A DNA stretch of 64,000 nucleotides. It comes from Dipteronia dyeriana. Its lineage: Eukaryota > Streptophyta > Magnoliopsida > Sapindales > Sapindaceae. The notes under the pieces are model-generated. The model was not told where the DNA came from and searched no databases. It saw nothing but the letters and a program-made list of their open reading frames with translations. A program made the translations under genes and the position numbers. The stretch's first letter is position 1. Each line of letters starts with the position of its first letter. Of this stretch, positions 11,237 to 21,277 are shown piece by piece. The stretch lies in assembly GCA_032871835.1 (NCBI GenBank), contig CM065298.1:73064154-73128153 (forward strand). The letters are read 5' to 3'.

Positions 11237-11370
11237 GGGGTCAAAAAATTATTGGTACTATTTGAGGGGTGTGTTGTGCAAATATCACCACTTTACTAAT
11301 GTATGTTTAAAAAGCACCATTTCAGTCGTTGAGACAAAAATATCCCGAAATATTAAAACAGTGAGGAAGT
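11237..11370. repeat. Left terminal region of MULE B
   Basis: It begins GGGGTCAAAAAATTATTGG and is matched, inverted, at 29128-29256 in copy C. Against the reverse complement of the right end of B it aligns only in patches: ATCACC versus GTCACC, then GTTTAAAAAGCACC versus GTTTAAAAGGCACC. The terminal inverted repeat is thus long and imperfect. Confidence 0.75.
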
Positions 11371-11638
11371 TATCGTTTTCAAAGTCAGAGAGAAGCAACA
11401 GTCAAACCGACGGGAAACTAATCGACGGTGAAGTGACCGGAAGAGCTGCGATTGACAAAGGTAAGATTGGTTATTTTTCCTCGTTTTTGTTGTTGTTAAC
11501 TTGCATTACATGTTAGAATTGAGTTTTGTTGATAGGAATTGTAGAAACCGGTTAAAATAGAGATGTGAGAATGGTTGTGGTTTAGGTTAGGGTTTGTAAT
11601 TTTGTTGAATATCAGTTGAGGAAGATGAAATCTGGGTT

Positions 11639-12375
11639 GTCGAGACTTTTTTCAAGAGAATCGAGCTTATTTGTTTAGTCAACCTTTTATTGTCGTGAAA
11701 ATTAGGTTTTGGTAAATCGAGCTTTTTCGAAAAGGAATCGAGATTTTTTGAAAAAGAATCGAGCTATTTTGAAAAGGAATCGAGATTTTTTGAAAACGAA
11801 TCGAGCTTTTTTTGAATTGGATCGAGCCATTTTGAAAAGGATCGAGCTTTTTTGAAAAGGATCGAGCTTTTTTGAATAGGTTTCGAGCTTTTTTGAATAG
11901 GTTGAATTGGATCGAGCGTATTTGAAAGGGATCGAATTTTTTTGAAAAGAGATCAAGCCTTTTTTAACAAGGATCGAGCTTTTTTGATAGGGATCGAGCT
12001 TTTTTGAAAAGGGATCGAGCTTTTTTTGAATTGGATCGAGCCATTTTGAAAAGGATCTAGCTTTTTTGAATAGGTTTTGAGCTTTTTTGAATAGGTTTGA
12101 GTTGTTTTTGAATTGGATCGAGCCTATTTGAATGGGATCGAGCTTTTTTGAAAAGGAATCGAGCCTTTTTTAAAAAGGATCAAGCCTTTTTGAAAGGGAT
12201 CGAGTTTTTTTTGAAAATGAATCGAGCTTTTTTGAAAGGGATCGAGCCTTTTTGTTGAGCAATCGAGGTTTTTTGAAAGGGTTCGAGCTTTTTAAAAAGG
12301 GATCGTGCTTTTTAAAAAAAGGATTCGAGCTTTTTAAAAAAGGATTCGAGCTTTTTTCAATAGGTTCGAGCTTTG
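11639..12375. repeat. Array of ~20-bp ATCGAGCTTTTTT units in the Ulp1 leader intron, MULE B
   Basis: Roughly thirty direct units of 20-22 bp have the core ATCGAGCTTTTTT followed by GAAAAGG-like tails. The array lies in an intron bounded by donor GT at 11461 (AAAG before GTAAGA) and acceptor CAG at 12410-12412, immediately before the ATG at 12413. The same arrangement, mirrored, is seen in copy C. Open frames on the minus strand here are artefacts of the repeat. Confidence 0.9.
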
Positions 12376-12412
12376 TTCTGTTTAATGATGTTGTATTTCT
12401 GTTACATTGCAG

Positions 12413-15400
12413 ATGAGAATTATTTTCAGGGATTCGCTTAAAACTCCAGAAGGATACTGGTACGAGGGTAAATTGACTCGACACAACCATTTTGATGCCC
12501 TTGCCCATATAGACGACGTGCTGAACCGTGTCCCTATAGAATTTGCAGATGAAGACCGCCGTCTGTTCATGGTGTCCTGTTTTGGGCATTTCCTGACGAT
12601 GCATATGGAGATGAAGTTTTCCAGTGGTATTATCCATCAGTTGCTTTTGAGGGAGCTCCATCATAACGGCCCAACAGATGAGATGCACTTCATGTTAGGA
12701 AACCAGTCGGTGAGGTTTTCGAAGGTGGAATTTTACCTGATCACCGGACTACGGTTTGGAGTTGTACCAGAGACCACCATGTATACAACAGTGGAGAATG
12801 GCATACATGAGCGGTACTTTCCTGGAGCCGATAAGGTGTCGCTGGAGTAGATTAGGGGTGTTGTTACCGGTGCAGATTTCAAAAAGGCGTACGTTGCTGT
12901 CAAGCTCTGCCTCTTATATATGCTGAACTGGATACTGATGGGGGTGGATGAGAGATTCAAGATTCCAGTTTGGCAGTTTCGGCTGGTTGAGGAGCTCGAT
13001 GCATTCGACGCGTTCTCGTGGGGTGCCCACGTGTACAGGCATTCTATTTACTCATTCAAGCATGCGCTTGACGGGTTCGAATAACTCCAGCAGGAAAAGG
13101 GCACTGACGTACACAAGGTGGATACCTACAACATATACGGTCTATCTCATGCCCTATTGGTATGAAGTTCGAACTACAAATTATACTTTATTGTTTGTGT
13201 CCAAAATTGTATGGATACTTATCGTACTTATCTTTGATGCAAATATTTTCTTTGGAGGTGATCCTTGATTTGGCCAAAGAGGTCAGTGCCTGGATGGTTA
13301 CTGATCTGACTCCCCGTATTTTGAAGTGGGAGTTGACCAAAAAACCGAGAGGGAAGAAGCTAGCAAAGATTTTCAAAGCCAGGGTATGTATTTATTTTGT
13401 TAATGTTTTTATTAGTTTGTGTTTGTACAATGACATTGTTCTAACTAATGTTCCTGATGTTTGCGATCAAGGAACTGGTACCGACACCAGATGAGAGACA
13501 TGCACCGTACTGTGTCTGGCTAGACGAAGGGGGAGCCTGTATGTAGAAGATAACATGGATGATATGCCGCCTCAGGTCCTTGATCAGACCATCTTAGGCA
13601 GGATCAGTGGTACAGAGGGTGGGGGTTTAACAGACAGGAGCATTAACGGTGAGGGATCTGAGCCCGCTGCTGGGTGTTTAAGGCCCAGTGACAGTGAGGG
13701 ATATGAGACATACCCTCAACGAGAAAGGCATAGGCATATACGGGTTCGGTTTTCTACCCCCGAACATGGTACATCTGTAGGGGATTCCCGTGGGGGTTTT
13801 GGACGTGATGGAAAGGTAAGTTGAAAACAAAGTTTAGTGTTTTTTATTAACACATGGTGATAGTTTTTTACTAACAATGTAGACATGATTTCAGGCTCCG
13901 TAGACAGATATGTTGAACGATATGCTTGAAGCCCTCCGGAAGAGTGACGATGATCGACAACATCAACACTTGGAGTTGTTGGATTTGATCTGAAAGAGTG
14001 ATGAGGATCGTCAGCAGCAACACCGATTGTTACTGGATATGATCCGGGGGCTTCAAGGTTCGACCATACGTACACACCAGGATTGCCCCCACCTCCTGTT
14101 TTATTTTTTAGTCCCGGAGGGTCGACTGATATGTATACGGGAGGGACATATATGACAGCTCGACGTAGTCAGGACCCACCTACCTGCATGGTAGGTCCGG
14201 AGAGGGAAACTCAGTCGCATACCAGCAAGAGTAGGCTTGGTTCACGTACATCAGTCCTATCTGGGTCCACCCAGGCTCAGCGGTACCCCCCTCCTAGCAC
14301 ATCGATTTAGCCACAACGGTCCGCTCCCCCCCACCCAACACGTCTGTGGTGTCGGAGCGGTTCCTTCCCCTACCCAACACGTCTATACCGTCGGAGCGGT
14401 CCCCTCCCCCACCTAGTACATCTGTGGTGTCGGAACGGTTCCCTCCCCTACCCAGCACGTCTGTGGCGTCGGAACGGTTCCCTCCCCCACCCAGTACGTC
14501 TGTGCCGTCGAAGCGGTTCCCTCCCCCTCCCAACACGTCTGTGCCGTCGAAGCAGTCCCTTTCCCCTCCCAGTATATCCAAGCAGTCAGAGAGGTCCCCT
14601 CCCCCACCCATCATGTCTGTACCGTCGGAGAGGTCCCCTCCCCCGGCCAATACATCGAAGCGATTAGTTAAGCGCGGATGGAAGTTGGTGAGCTCTTACA
14701 CAGATCCATACAGTCCAAATAGGTTGAGGACACGACCTGAGCCCGTGGAACACATTTTTGACCCCCACAGACTAGTGGACGTTGACCAGCTTGCGGCAAA
14801 CAAGGCCTTCAAAAGGAACATCAACGGGGAACAGTGAGTCCAACTTTTTATAATACAAATGGATGTACATTTCTTATTTATTCTAATTTATGTATAGCTA
14901 AGGTATTTCAATCATTAAACAGACGTGATGTGGACGTGCTGACACTAGTTACCGTGGGATGGTTCGTGCGTATGCAGTCCAACTTCATGGACTTGGAGGA
15001 CACGTTACGTACTTATTAAATTTAATATTAACGTTTGTGTAAGTATTGTTAAATTGTTAACAATTACGGTGGTTTTATTGTTTGTCTGCATATGGATGCA
15101 TACCTCCATATTCTTCGCATGCATTAGCGAGGATTCCACAATGTGTACAACCAGAGGATCAACGTGTTGGATACACAATTTTATGTAAGTAGGTATAAAA
15201 TTTGGGAATCGAATCGGATTTTCTGGTTTTGTATTATTAATACGATATTGTCAATGCTTGTACAACCACTTATGTTGTACATGTGGTAGAGGATGATGCC
15301 TCGTGATTCGTGCTGTGACCACAGCAAGGTGGAATATGTTATAGACCCAATGGTTGGAAGAGGACTTTTTGACGGTCCGTGGAGCAACCATGAATGGAAA

Positions 15401-16008
15401 CCGTCCATGGCACGAGGTTGACCTGGTAAGTGTTAAATGATGGAGATGATTTAAAAAAAAACTGTTCGTATATCCTCAGCTAACACGATAGGCAATCTAT
15501 TACAGGTGTTGATTCCGTGCAACATTAGGGCCCAACATTGGCTGGTGATGAGCGTAGACCTTTGTCGCGGGAAGATTGACATTTATGACCCCTGGAGACA
15601 GGAAGTCCCTTATCAGATCAGGCATCAGCAGGTCCGGCCATTACTGTTGTTTTTACCCTCCATGTTGAGTGACGCAGGGTTCCACACAGCACGACGAGCT
15701 GGTTATCAGGCGTTCCCTCGGGAAAATAAGCCCTTTTCGGTCAGTCTGGTGCATACTTCTACAGTCCCCTAACAAATGAAATCGTAAGACATTCTATTTC
15801 ATTCACGTGTTTAGATATTCTTTATGAACGATTTCTAATGGTGTTTTACGTGCCAAATTGCAGAGGTTATTGTGGTCCCCATACTTTGAGACTTATCGAG
15901 TACATACTGGCGTGTTGAAGGCCTTTTGATTGGTCAGAGGACGACATGGGGGTCATTTGGGAGAAAATTGTTGTGGAGATTTTTTCTAACTCCAGTCCCG
16001 CCAAGTGA
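12413..16008 (+). pseudogene. DUF1985-Ulp1 (C48 protease-like) gene of MULE B
   Basis: The full gene is visible. The ATG at 12413 follows an intron acceptor. The DUF1985 domain (12413-13150) is open to a TAG at 12848 and continues in frame beyond it. A Lys-rich segment (13260-13385), an acidic/Arg linker (13555-13820), a duplicated K-S-D-x-D-R-Q helix (13915-14060) and a 13-residue Ser/Pro repeat (14343-14654) follow. The Ulp1 fold starts near 14655; His (15535-15537, Q-H-W-L-V), Asp (15587-15589, Y-D-P-W) and Cys (15871-15873, Y-C-G-P-H) of the triad are present. The stop is TGA at 16006-16008. Several stops and frame changes (for example TAG at 12848 and TGA at 13992) break it. Ulp1 proteases remove SUMO; why these MULEs carry one is unknown. 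Confidence 0.85.
14343..14654 (+). repeat. Eight in-frame 39-bp units encoding a 13-residue Ser/Pro repeat
   Basis: Exactly eight 39-bp units fill 312 bp and remain in frame with the downstream Ulp1 block. The residue pattern is S-V-x-S-E/K-R-F/S-P-P-x-P-S/N-T. It resembles a flexible, phosphorylatable linker between the helix segment and the protease domain. Copy A has about six units out of phase, so the number of units varies. Confidence 0.88.
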
Positions 16009-16186
16009 TTTTTTGTATATTACCATTTTATATGTACACAGACATGTAATTAATTCATGAACATTAATTCATTCATTATTCATTCATTAATATTAATTCA
16101 TTCATTAATAGGTAATTATTGCAATTTCAAATTATTACAATCTGATACACTTCCAAAGGTTTTCAATGTGATCAAAACTTTGTCAT

Positions 16187-18973
16187 TCATTCCCTATTAG
16201 AGTCAATGTTAGGGCACACTTGTTTGTTGTGTCCAATTAAATGGCAGATGCTACACTTGCGGCGGTATTCATCGGGAACACCTCTTCTTGTACCTTCATT
16301 ACTCAATAGGTGGATTAGGACATCTCCTGTAATTATTCCCTGGTTGTCCACATCTTTTACACGATTGTGCAGTTGTCCTCTCCGAAGACGAGACATGGCG
16401 ACCCGCCCTCAGGCATCCTGCTTGTCTCCTGGAGTTTGGATTTAAAATCACCCTCTGAGCAATGTCAGATGGCACATCCCAAGTGGAAGGATGGCCCACC
16501 GGTAAAATAGGAATCAAGTACGCGTTAATAAGTTTCTGTCTCTTGTAGTAGTCAACACACAAAGATGTGAAGTCGAAGTTTCGCTCCCTGTAAAAAACAT
16601 TGAAAACGATCAGCTTCACAGAGAAAATGATCAGTACGAACACAAAGTTGTGAAGTCCAAGTTTCTGTGATGTACCGTGCCGCCGTAAGGGTATAAGAAC
16701 ATGGAAAATGATCCATTTGAAATTTATTGCAAGTACAAGTCTTCCGGGCTAAGTCAACAGTCCACTATTTTCCAGACCGCTTGACCGAGAAAATGTTTCA
16801 GTCTACTGGATTTATAGTCAAATAACCACACTTCTCCATAAATTTTAAGAGCACAAGATGTGCTACGTCGGTCAACTGATAACGCATGGTTTGTGCAGCT
16901 CTATAGCGATCATTAAACAACCGTTGCAGCATATTCCTAATGAACTCAGCCAAAGTCAACATAGGCAGTTGGCATGCAAATTTTAGGCATGAGTTTATGC
17001 ATTCTGCAACATTTGTCGTCATCATTCTGTACCTTTTTTTCGGGCAGTGTACACGGGACCACTTGTGTGGACCGGTATCAATTACATAATCATATGCATT
17101 CTGGTGCAAGTTTCTTAACTCTTCCATATGCTGGTTATATTTAAACTCGGTGTATGCACGGGCTGATTTGTCCATTATTGCGGCAACATCCTTCCTATGA
17201 AATCGCTTTTTGATATTTTCAGCAAAGTGCCAGCAACATACGGTATGTGTGGCATAAGGGAACGCTTTAGAAATCCCTGCTTCAATGCTTGCATGCCTAT
17301 CGAAAATGAAAACTAGCTCATCAATAAGACCTAGGGCACCCTTCAAGCAATCCAAAAACCATTCCCATGAAAGGTTTTTTTCTGAGTAGCCGTACCAAAA
17401 AGTAATTGGATACACCTTGTTCGTTCCTATCTTGTGCTGTTGCAATAAACATTGTACCTTAGAATCATCCCTTCAAATGGGTACCATCATCAACAATGAC
17501 TGGACGCATACACGTCTGGAATCCTCTAAGTGAGGCACCAATCGACATGAAGAATTACAGAAATTTACCATCTTTGTCGCACTGTAAGTCAGTGATTGTG
17601 CCGGGATTTTGTTGTTCCAAAACGTAACCAAATGATGGAAGCACTTGGAAGGTTTCCTCATACGTTCCATATGTCAGTGACAACGCATAATCGAGGGTGG
17701 CGTGTGCCTTACTGTACATGATTTGGATTCCATACATTGATTTCATGTCGGCGATTATGTTATTCGGACGCATTAGTCAACCATCTTGTTGTTAAAGTCT
17801 AGGTACAATAACTTCTCCAATTATGACTGCACTAGCTGGTCGGTGTCGGCGGTGAATTTCCTCTAACGGACAAGTGTGTTCGTTGACAAAACTTCTTACT
17901 TGAAAGTATGTGCCTTTATCTCTCCTCACCGCTCTTAACTTTCGCGTACAATTTCCCATCAAACAAACTAGATGTAATGTTGTCTTGTTGAACCTTTTCA
18001 CCTTCCACTCGAAGTTCTGCCGCATTGCAAAATGGCTTACTAGTCTCTTCAAATCCTTTTTCGTTGGAAAAAATTGGCCTTTATATATTATGCTTGTAGT
18101 TTCATCTTCAACCAAGTTCCTGCTTCCACCAATACCAAACGAGTATGATTCTACTCCTGGAATAACCCATGTTGTGGCATTATCAGAATCATCTAGAGTT
18201 ACATTAGCCCTTCCCTCTGAAGTCCCAGCTATATCTGGTGCACTGGAACTAAATCTGTGTACATGTCTTACACGTCTTACACGTCTTTCCGTTTCGACAG
18301 GTTCTGCCTCATCCTGATTGTCCTCTACATTTTCAACAGAATTGAAATTTCCCTCATTATCCACCTCATAATTCACCCGAACATTCAGGTATGTATTCTC
18401 CTCATTGTTGATGTCATTGTAGATCTCATTGTATTGGTGGTTGTACTGTCCACCATTCATCTCAATATAACAACCAATTACATCGTCGAATTGGGGTCCC
18501 GGTCTATTATCATGGGCAGCTACTTCCGGTGGGACAACACATATATTTTCCCGACCATCAATCCCAGTTCTTTCTATGAACAACTGGTTGATTCCGCCTG
18601 ACGACCAAAATTGTTGGGTGTTATCAGGATGAGGGATATCTTCACCAATGACACCTCCCGCTGGCCTCTCGATTAGACTAACACATACTTGAGGGATCAC
18701 CCTATCTTCTTCTAGCATAAACTGAACATCATCATTGTTTTTTATAAATGTACGACATGTAGACCCAGGAATAATTGATAGATACTGTAGCTCAGCACTG
18801 TATTTTTTCTCATCAAACTTCATAATGGTTTGCACGATCGACACCAGTTCGTCGTAACTCAAATTCTTTGACACATACAAACCTTGGTTATCAGAACCTA
18901 AATACCTCTGATTTCCGTCTAGTAATTAATCCCATCGACCGTTGTAAGATATGACTATTCTCACCCTATCCAT
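16187..18973 (-). pseudogene. MuDR-type MULE transposase, copy B, degraded
   Basis: Read from ATG at 18973 (M-D-R-V-R-I-V-I-S-Y) to TGA at 16187-16189. An uninterrupted stretch of 362 codons (17792-18880) covers the acidic N-terminal region and the MuDR DNA-binding domain. The catalytic core follows (17555-17773, then 16798-17445 with S-W-E-W-F-L-D, C-C-W-H-F and V-A-E-C-I-N). The SWIM finger near 16680-16740 has lost its His (C-S-Y where A and C have C-S-H). Two zinc knuckles end the protein; the first has Asn for His, the second is a proper CX2CX4HX4C. The leader-intron donor has changed from GT to CT, so splicing may fail. At least two frameshifts break the core. Confidence 0.86.
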
Positions 18974-19074
18974 TGTCCTATCAAAACCAACATCAAAAAC
19001 CATTAATAAGAAAAAAATATTTCATATTAAATTTAGACTTATAAAGGATTAAACAAAAATCAAAAGTGTAAAAT

Positions 19075-19605
19075 ATGAAGCTTTTTTTTAAGCTGATCGA
19101 GTTTTTTTTTGTACGTGATCTAGCCGTTTTGTTACCTGAACGAGCTTTTTCTAACGGGATCGAGCTTTTTTTGTTCAAGACCGAGCTATTTTTCTACATA
19201 ATCGAGCTTTTTTCAAATATGGCTCGACCTTTTTATTTTACGGATCAGGCTTTTTTTTTAGGAATCGAGCTTTTTTGTGAGGGATCGATCTTTTTTTGTA
19301 CGGGATCGAGCTTTTTTTTTGCTAGATTGAGTTTTTTCGGTGAGGGGTCGAGCTATTTTTGTGAGGGATCGATCTATATTTATGAGGGATCGAGCTATTT
19401 GTGTGAGGGATCAAGCTTTTTTTGTCAAGGATCGAGCTTTTTTTTACGGATCGAGCTTTTTTTCTGATGGATCGAGCCTTTTTTCAAGGAATCGAGCTTT
19501 TCTTTTTACGTATCCAGCATCTATTTTTTGGATCGAGCATTTTTAGAATTTGATCAAGCTTTTTTCAAATATTTCGAGCTTTTTTTAAAACCTTTCCAGC
19601 TTTTA
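19075..19605. repeat. Array of ~20-bp units in the transposase leader intron, MULE B
   Basis: About twenty-four units with the plus-strand core ATCGAGCTTTTTT occupy the region upstream of the transposase ATG (18973). Tails such as GTGAGGG match copy A rather than the GAAAAGG tails of the Ulp1-side array, so the two arrays of one element have separate unit families. Confidence 0.88.
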
Positions 19606-19926
19606 TGCTCAAGATTATAAACTTGTTTGCACCACTACAACTTAACTCGCCCAAATATATATACAAAAAAATATGCATACATGTTCATTCATTCTTTTTA
19701 AAAAGTTTACAACTCCAGGACATCAACATAAAAAAATTGAGACAATATGTTCATAAATGTTCATACAGTGTTATACCACACAGAAATACAAGAAAAAAAA
19801 TGGAAATAAAGATTAGAAATATTAATTTAGCTTCTTCAGCAATATCTGGAATGGAGCTAGTTTTCTGAAGATAAATTGGAGTAGGTGATTGATTTTCGGA
19901 TAACTTTTATGGACGACAGCCTTTAA

Positions 19927-20060
19927 AGAATAAAAATTCGATTATTTAAGGGCAATTTTGGTAGCTCACCATAATAGGTGCCTTTTAAACTTAACTTATT
20001 ATAACGGTGACATCACTGCAAGGGACAAAAAAAAAGGGTGACATTCCTCACCATTTCCAC
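19927..20060. repeat. Right terminal region of MULE B
   Basis: It matches the right end of A and the left end of C, including ATAATAGGTGCCTTTTAAAC, and ends CCATTTCCAC at 20060. Confidence 0.82.
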
Positions 20061-20265
20061 ACTAATTAATGAAGTCGTCGTTTTTTTGTCCATATAGAAT
20101 TTTTATGATACAAATCTGGTATTTTTGCTTTTTGGTTCTTATAATAATCTATATAACTAATTATATTTTTTGGTTGTATGGATGTGTGGCTGCATGGTGA
20201 GTTTAACTTGAGCCTATCATGTGGACTTGGGCATGAAAGTACATCGTTGTATTGGATTAATTTAA
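20061..20265. other. 205-bp spacer between inverted MULEs B and C
   Basis: This non-coding sequence begins ACTAATTAATGAAG, which resembles the DNA left of copy B (CTAATTAATTAAG at 11225). It may be a leftover of the nsLTP intron, as expected if B inserted in that intron and C then landed nearby. Confidence 0.5.
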
Positions 20266-20405
20266 GTGGAAATGGTGAGGAATGTCACCTTTTTTTTGGT
20301 TCGTTGCAGTGATGTCACCGTTATAATAAATTAAGTTTAAAAGGCACCTATTATGGTGAGCTACCGAAATTGCCCTTAAATAATCGATTCTTTATTCTTT
20401 TAAAG
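20266..20405. repeat. Left terminal region of MULE C
   Basis: This is the reverse complement of the right ends of A and B, starting GTGGAAATGGTGAGGAATG. Homology to B begins exactly at 20266. Confidence 0.82.
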
Positions 20406-20749
20406 CTGTCGTCCAAAAAAGTTGTCTGAAAATCAATCAACTACTCCATTTTTTCTTCAGAAAACGAGCTCCATTCCAGATATTGCACAAGAAGGTAAAT
20501 TGATATTTCTGATATTCATTTCTATTTATTCTTGTATTTCTGTGTGGTATAACACTGTATGAACGTTTATGAACATGTTGTCTAAATTTTTTTTGTTTAT
20601 GTCTTGGAGTTGTAAAAACTTATGAAAACTTGTAAAAAATAATGAATGAACATGTATGCATATTTTTTTGTATATATATTTGGCCGAGTTGAGTTGAAGT
20701 GGTGCAAACCAGTTTAAAATCATGAGCATAAAAGCTGGAAAGCATTTAA

Positions 20750-21180
20750 AAAGAGCTTGAAACATTTGAAAAAAAGCTCGATCAAATTATAAAAAAGCTC
20801 AATCCATAAAATAAATGTTCAATCCAAAAAATAGATGTTGGATACGTCAAAACAAAAGCTTGATCCCTAAAAAAAAAACTCGATCTCTCAGAAAAAAAGT
20901 TCGATCCCTAAAAAAAAGTTGGATCTCTCACAAAAAAAGCTCGATCCCGTACAAAAAAGGCTCGATCCCTCACAAAAAAGCTCAATTCCTCACAAAAAAA
21001 CTCAATACCTAAAATAAAAAGGTCGAGCCATATTTAAAAAAAGTTTGAGCCATATGAAAAAAAGCTCGATGATGTACAAATTGAGCTCAGTCTTGAACCA
21101 AAAAAGCTCGATCATGTACAAAAATGGCTCGAGCATGTACAAAAAAAGCTCGATCAGTAAAAAAAAAAAGCTTGATCGCT
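20750..21180. repeat. Array of ~20-bp units in the transposase leader intron, MULE C
   Basis: About twenty units read AAAAAAGCTCGATCCCT on the plus strand, the mirror of the arrays in A and B. The intron runs from donor GT at 20495 (GAAG before GTAAAT) to acceptor CAG at 21271-21273. The ATG follows at 21278. Confidence 0.9.
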
Positions 21181-21277
21181 TATACTTTTGATTTTTGTTT
21201 AATCCTTTATAATTGTAAATTTAATATTAAATATTTATTTCTCAATAATGGTTGTTGATGATGGTTTTGACAGGACA

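Larger units (their letters stand above)
11237..20060 (+). mobile_element. Ulp1-bearing Mutator-like element, copy B (complete ends)
   Basis: This is a complete 8.8-kb MULE from GGGGTCAAAAAATTATTGG to CCATTTCCAC. The plus strand carries the DUF1985-Ulp1 gene (12413-16008) and the minus strand the MuDR-type transposase (16187-18973); the two genes converge with about 180 bp between stop codons. Each has a leader intron filled with ~20-bp repeats. Ends are defined by comparison with copies A and C. A candidate target duplication, CTAATTAAT, flanks it (11225-11233 and 20062-20070) but does not abut the termini exactly. Both genes carry stops, so the copy is probably immobile on its own. It sits in the intron of the nsLTP1 remnant. 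Confidence 0.9.

Noticed and set aside
11639..12375. Regularly spaced short repeats resembling a CRISPR array
   Set aside because: Units are degenerate and nearly contiguous, spacers are not unique sequences, no cas genes exist and the DNA is from a plant nucleus.
14294..14650. Minus-strand frame with Gly-Gly-Gly and S-D/F-D-G-T-D-V-L repeats
   Set aside because: Antisense of the 39-bp Ser/Pro repeat of the Ulp1 gene; a by-product of its periodicity.
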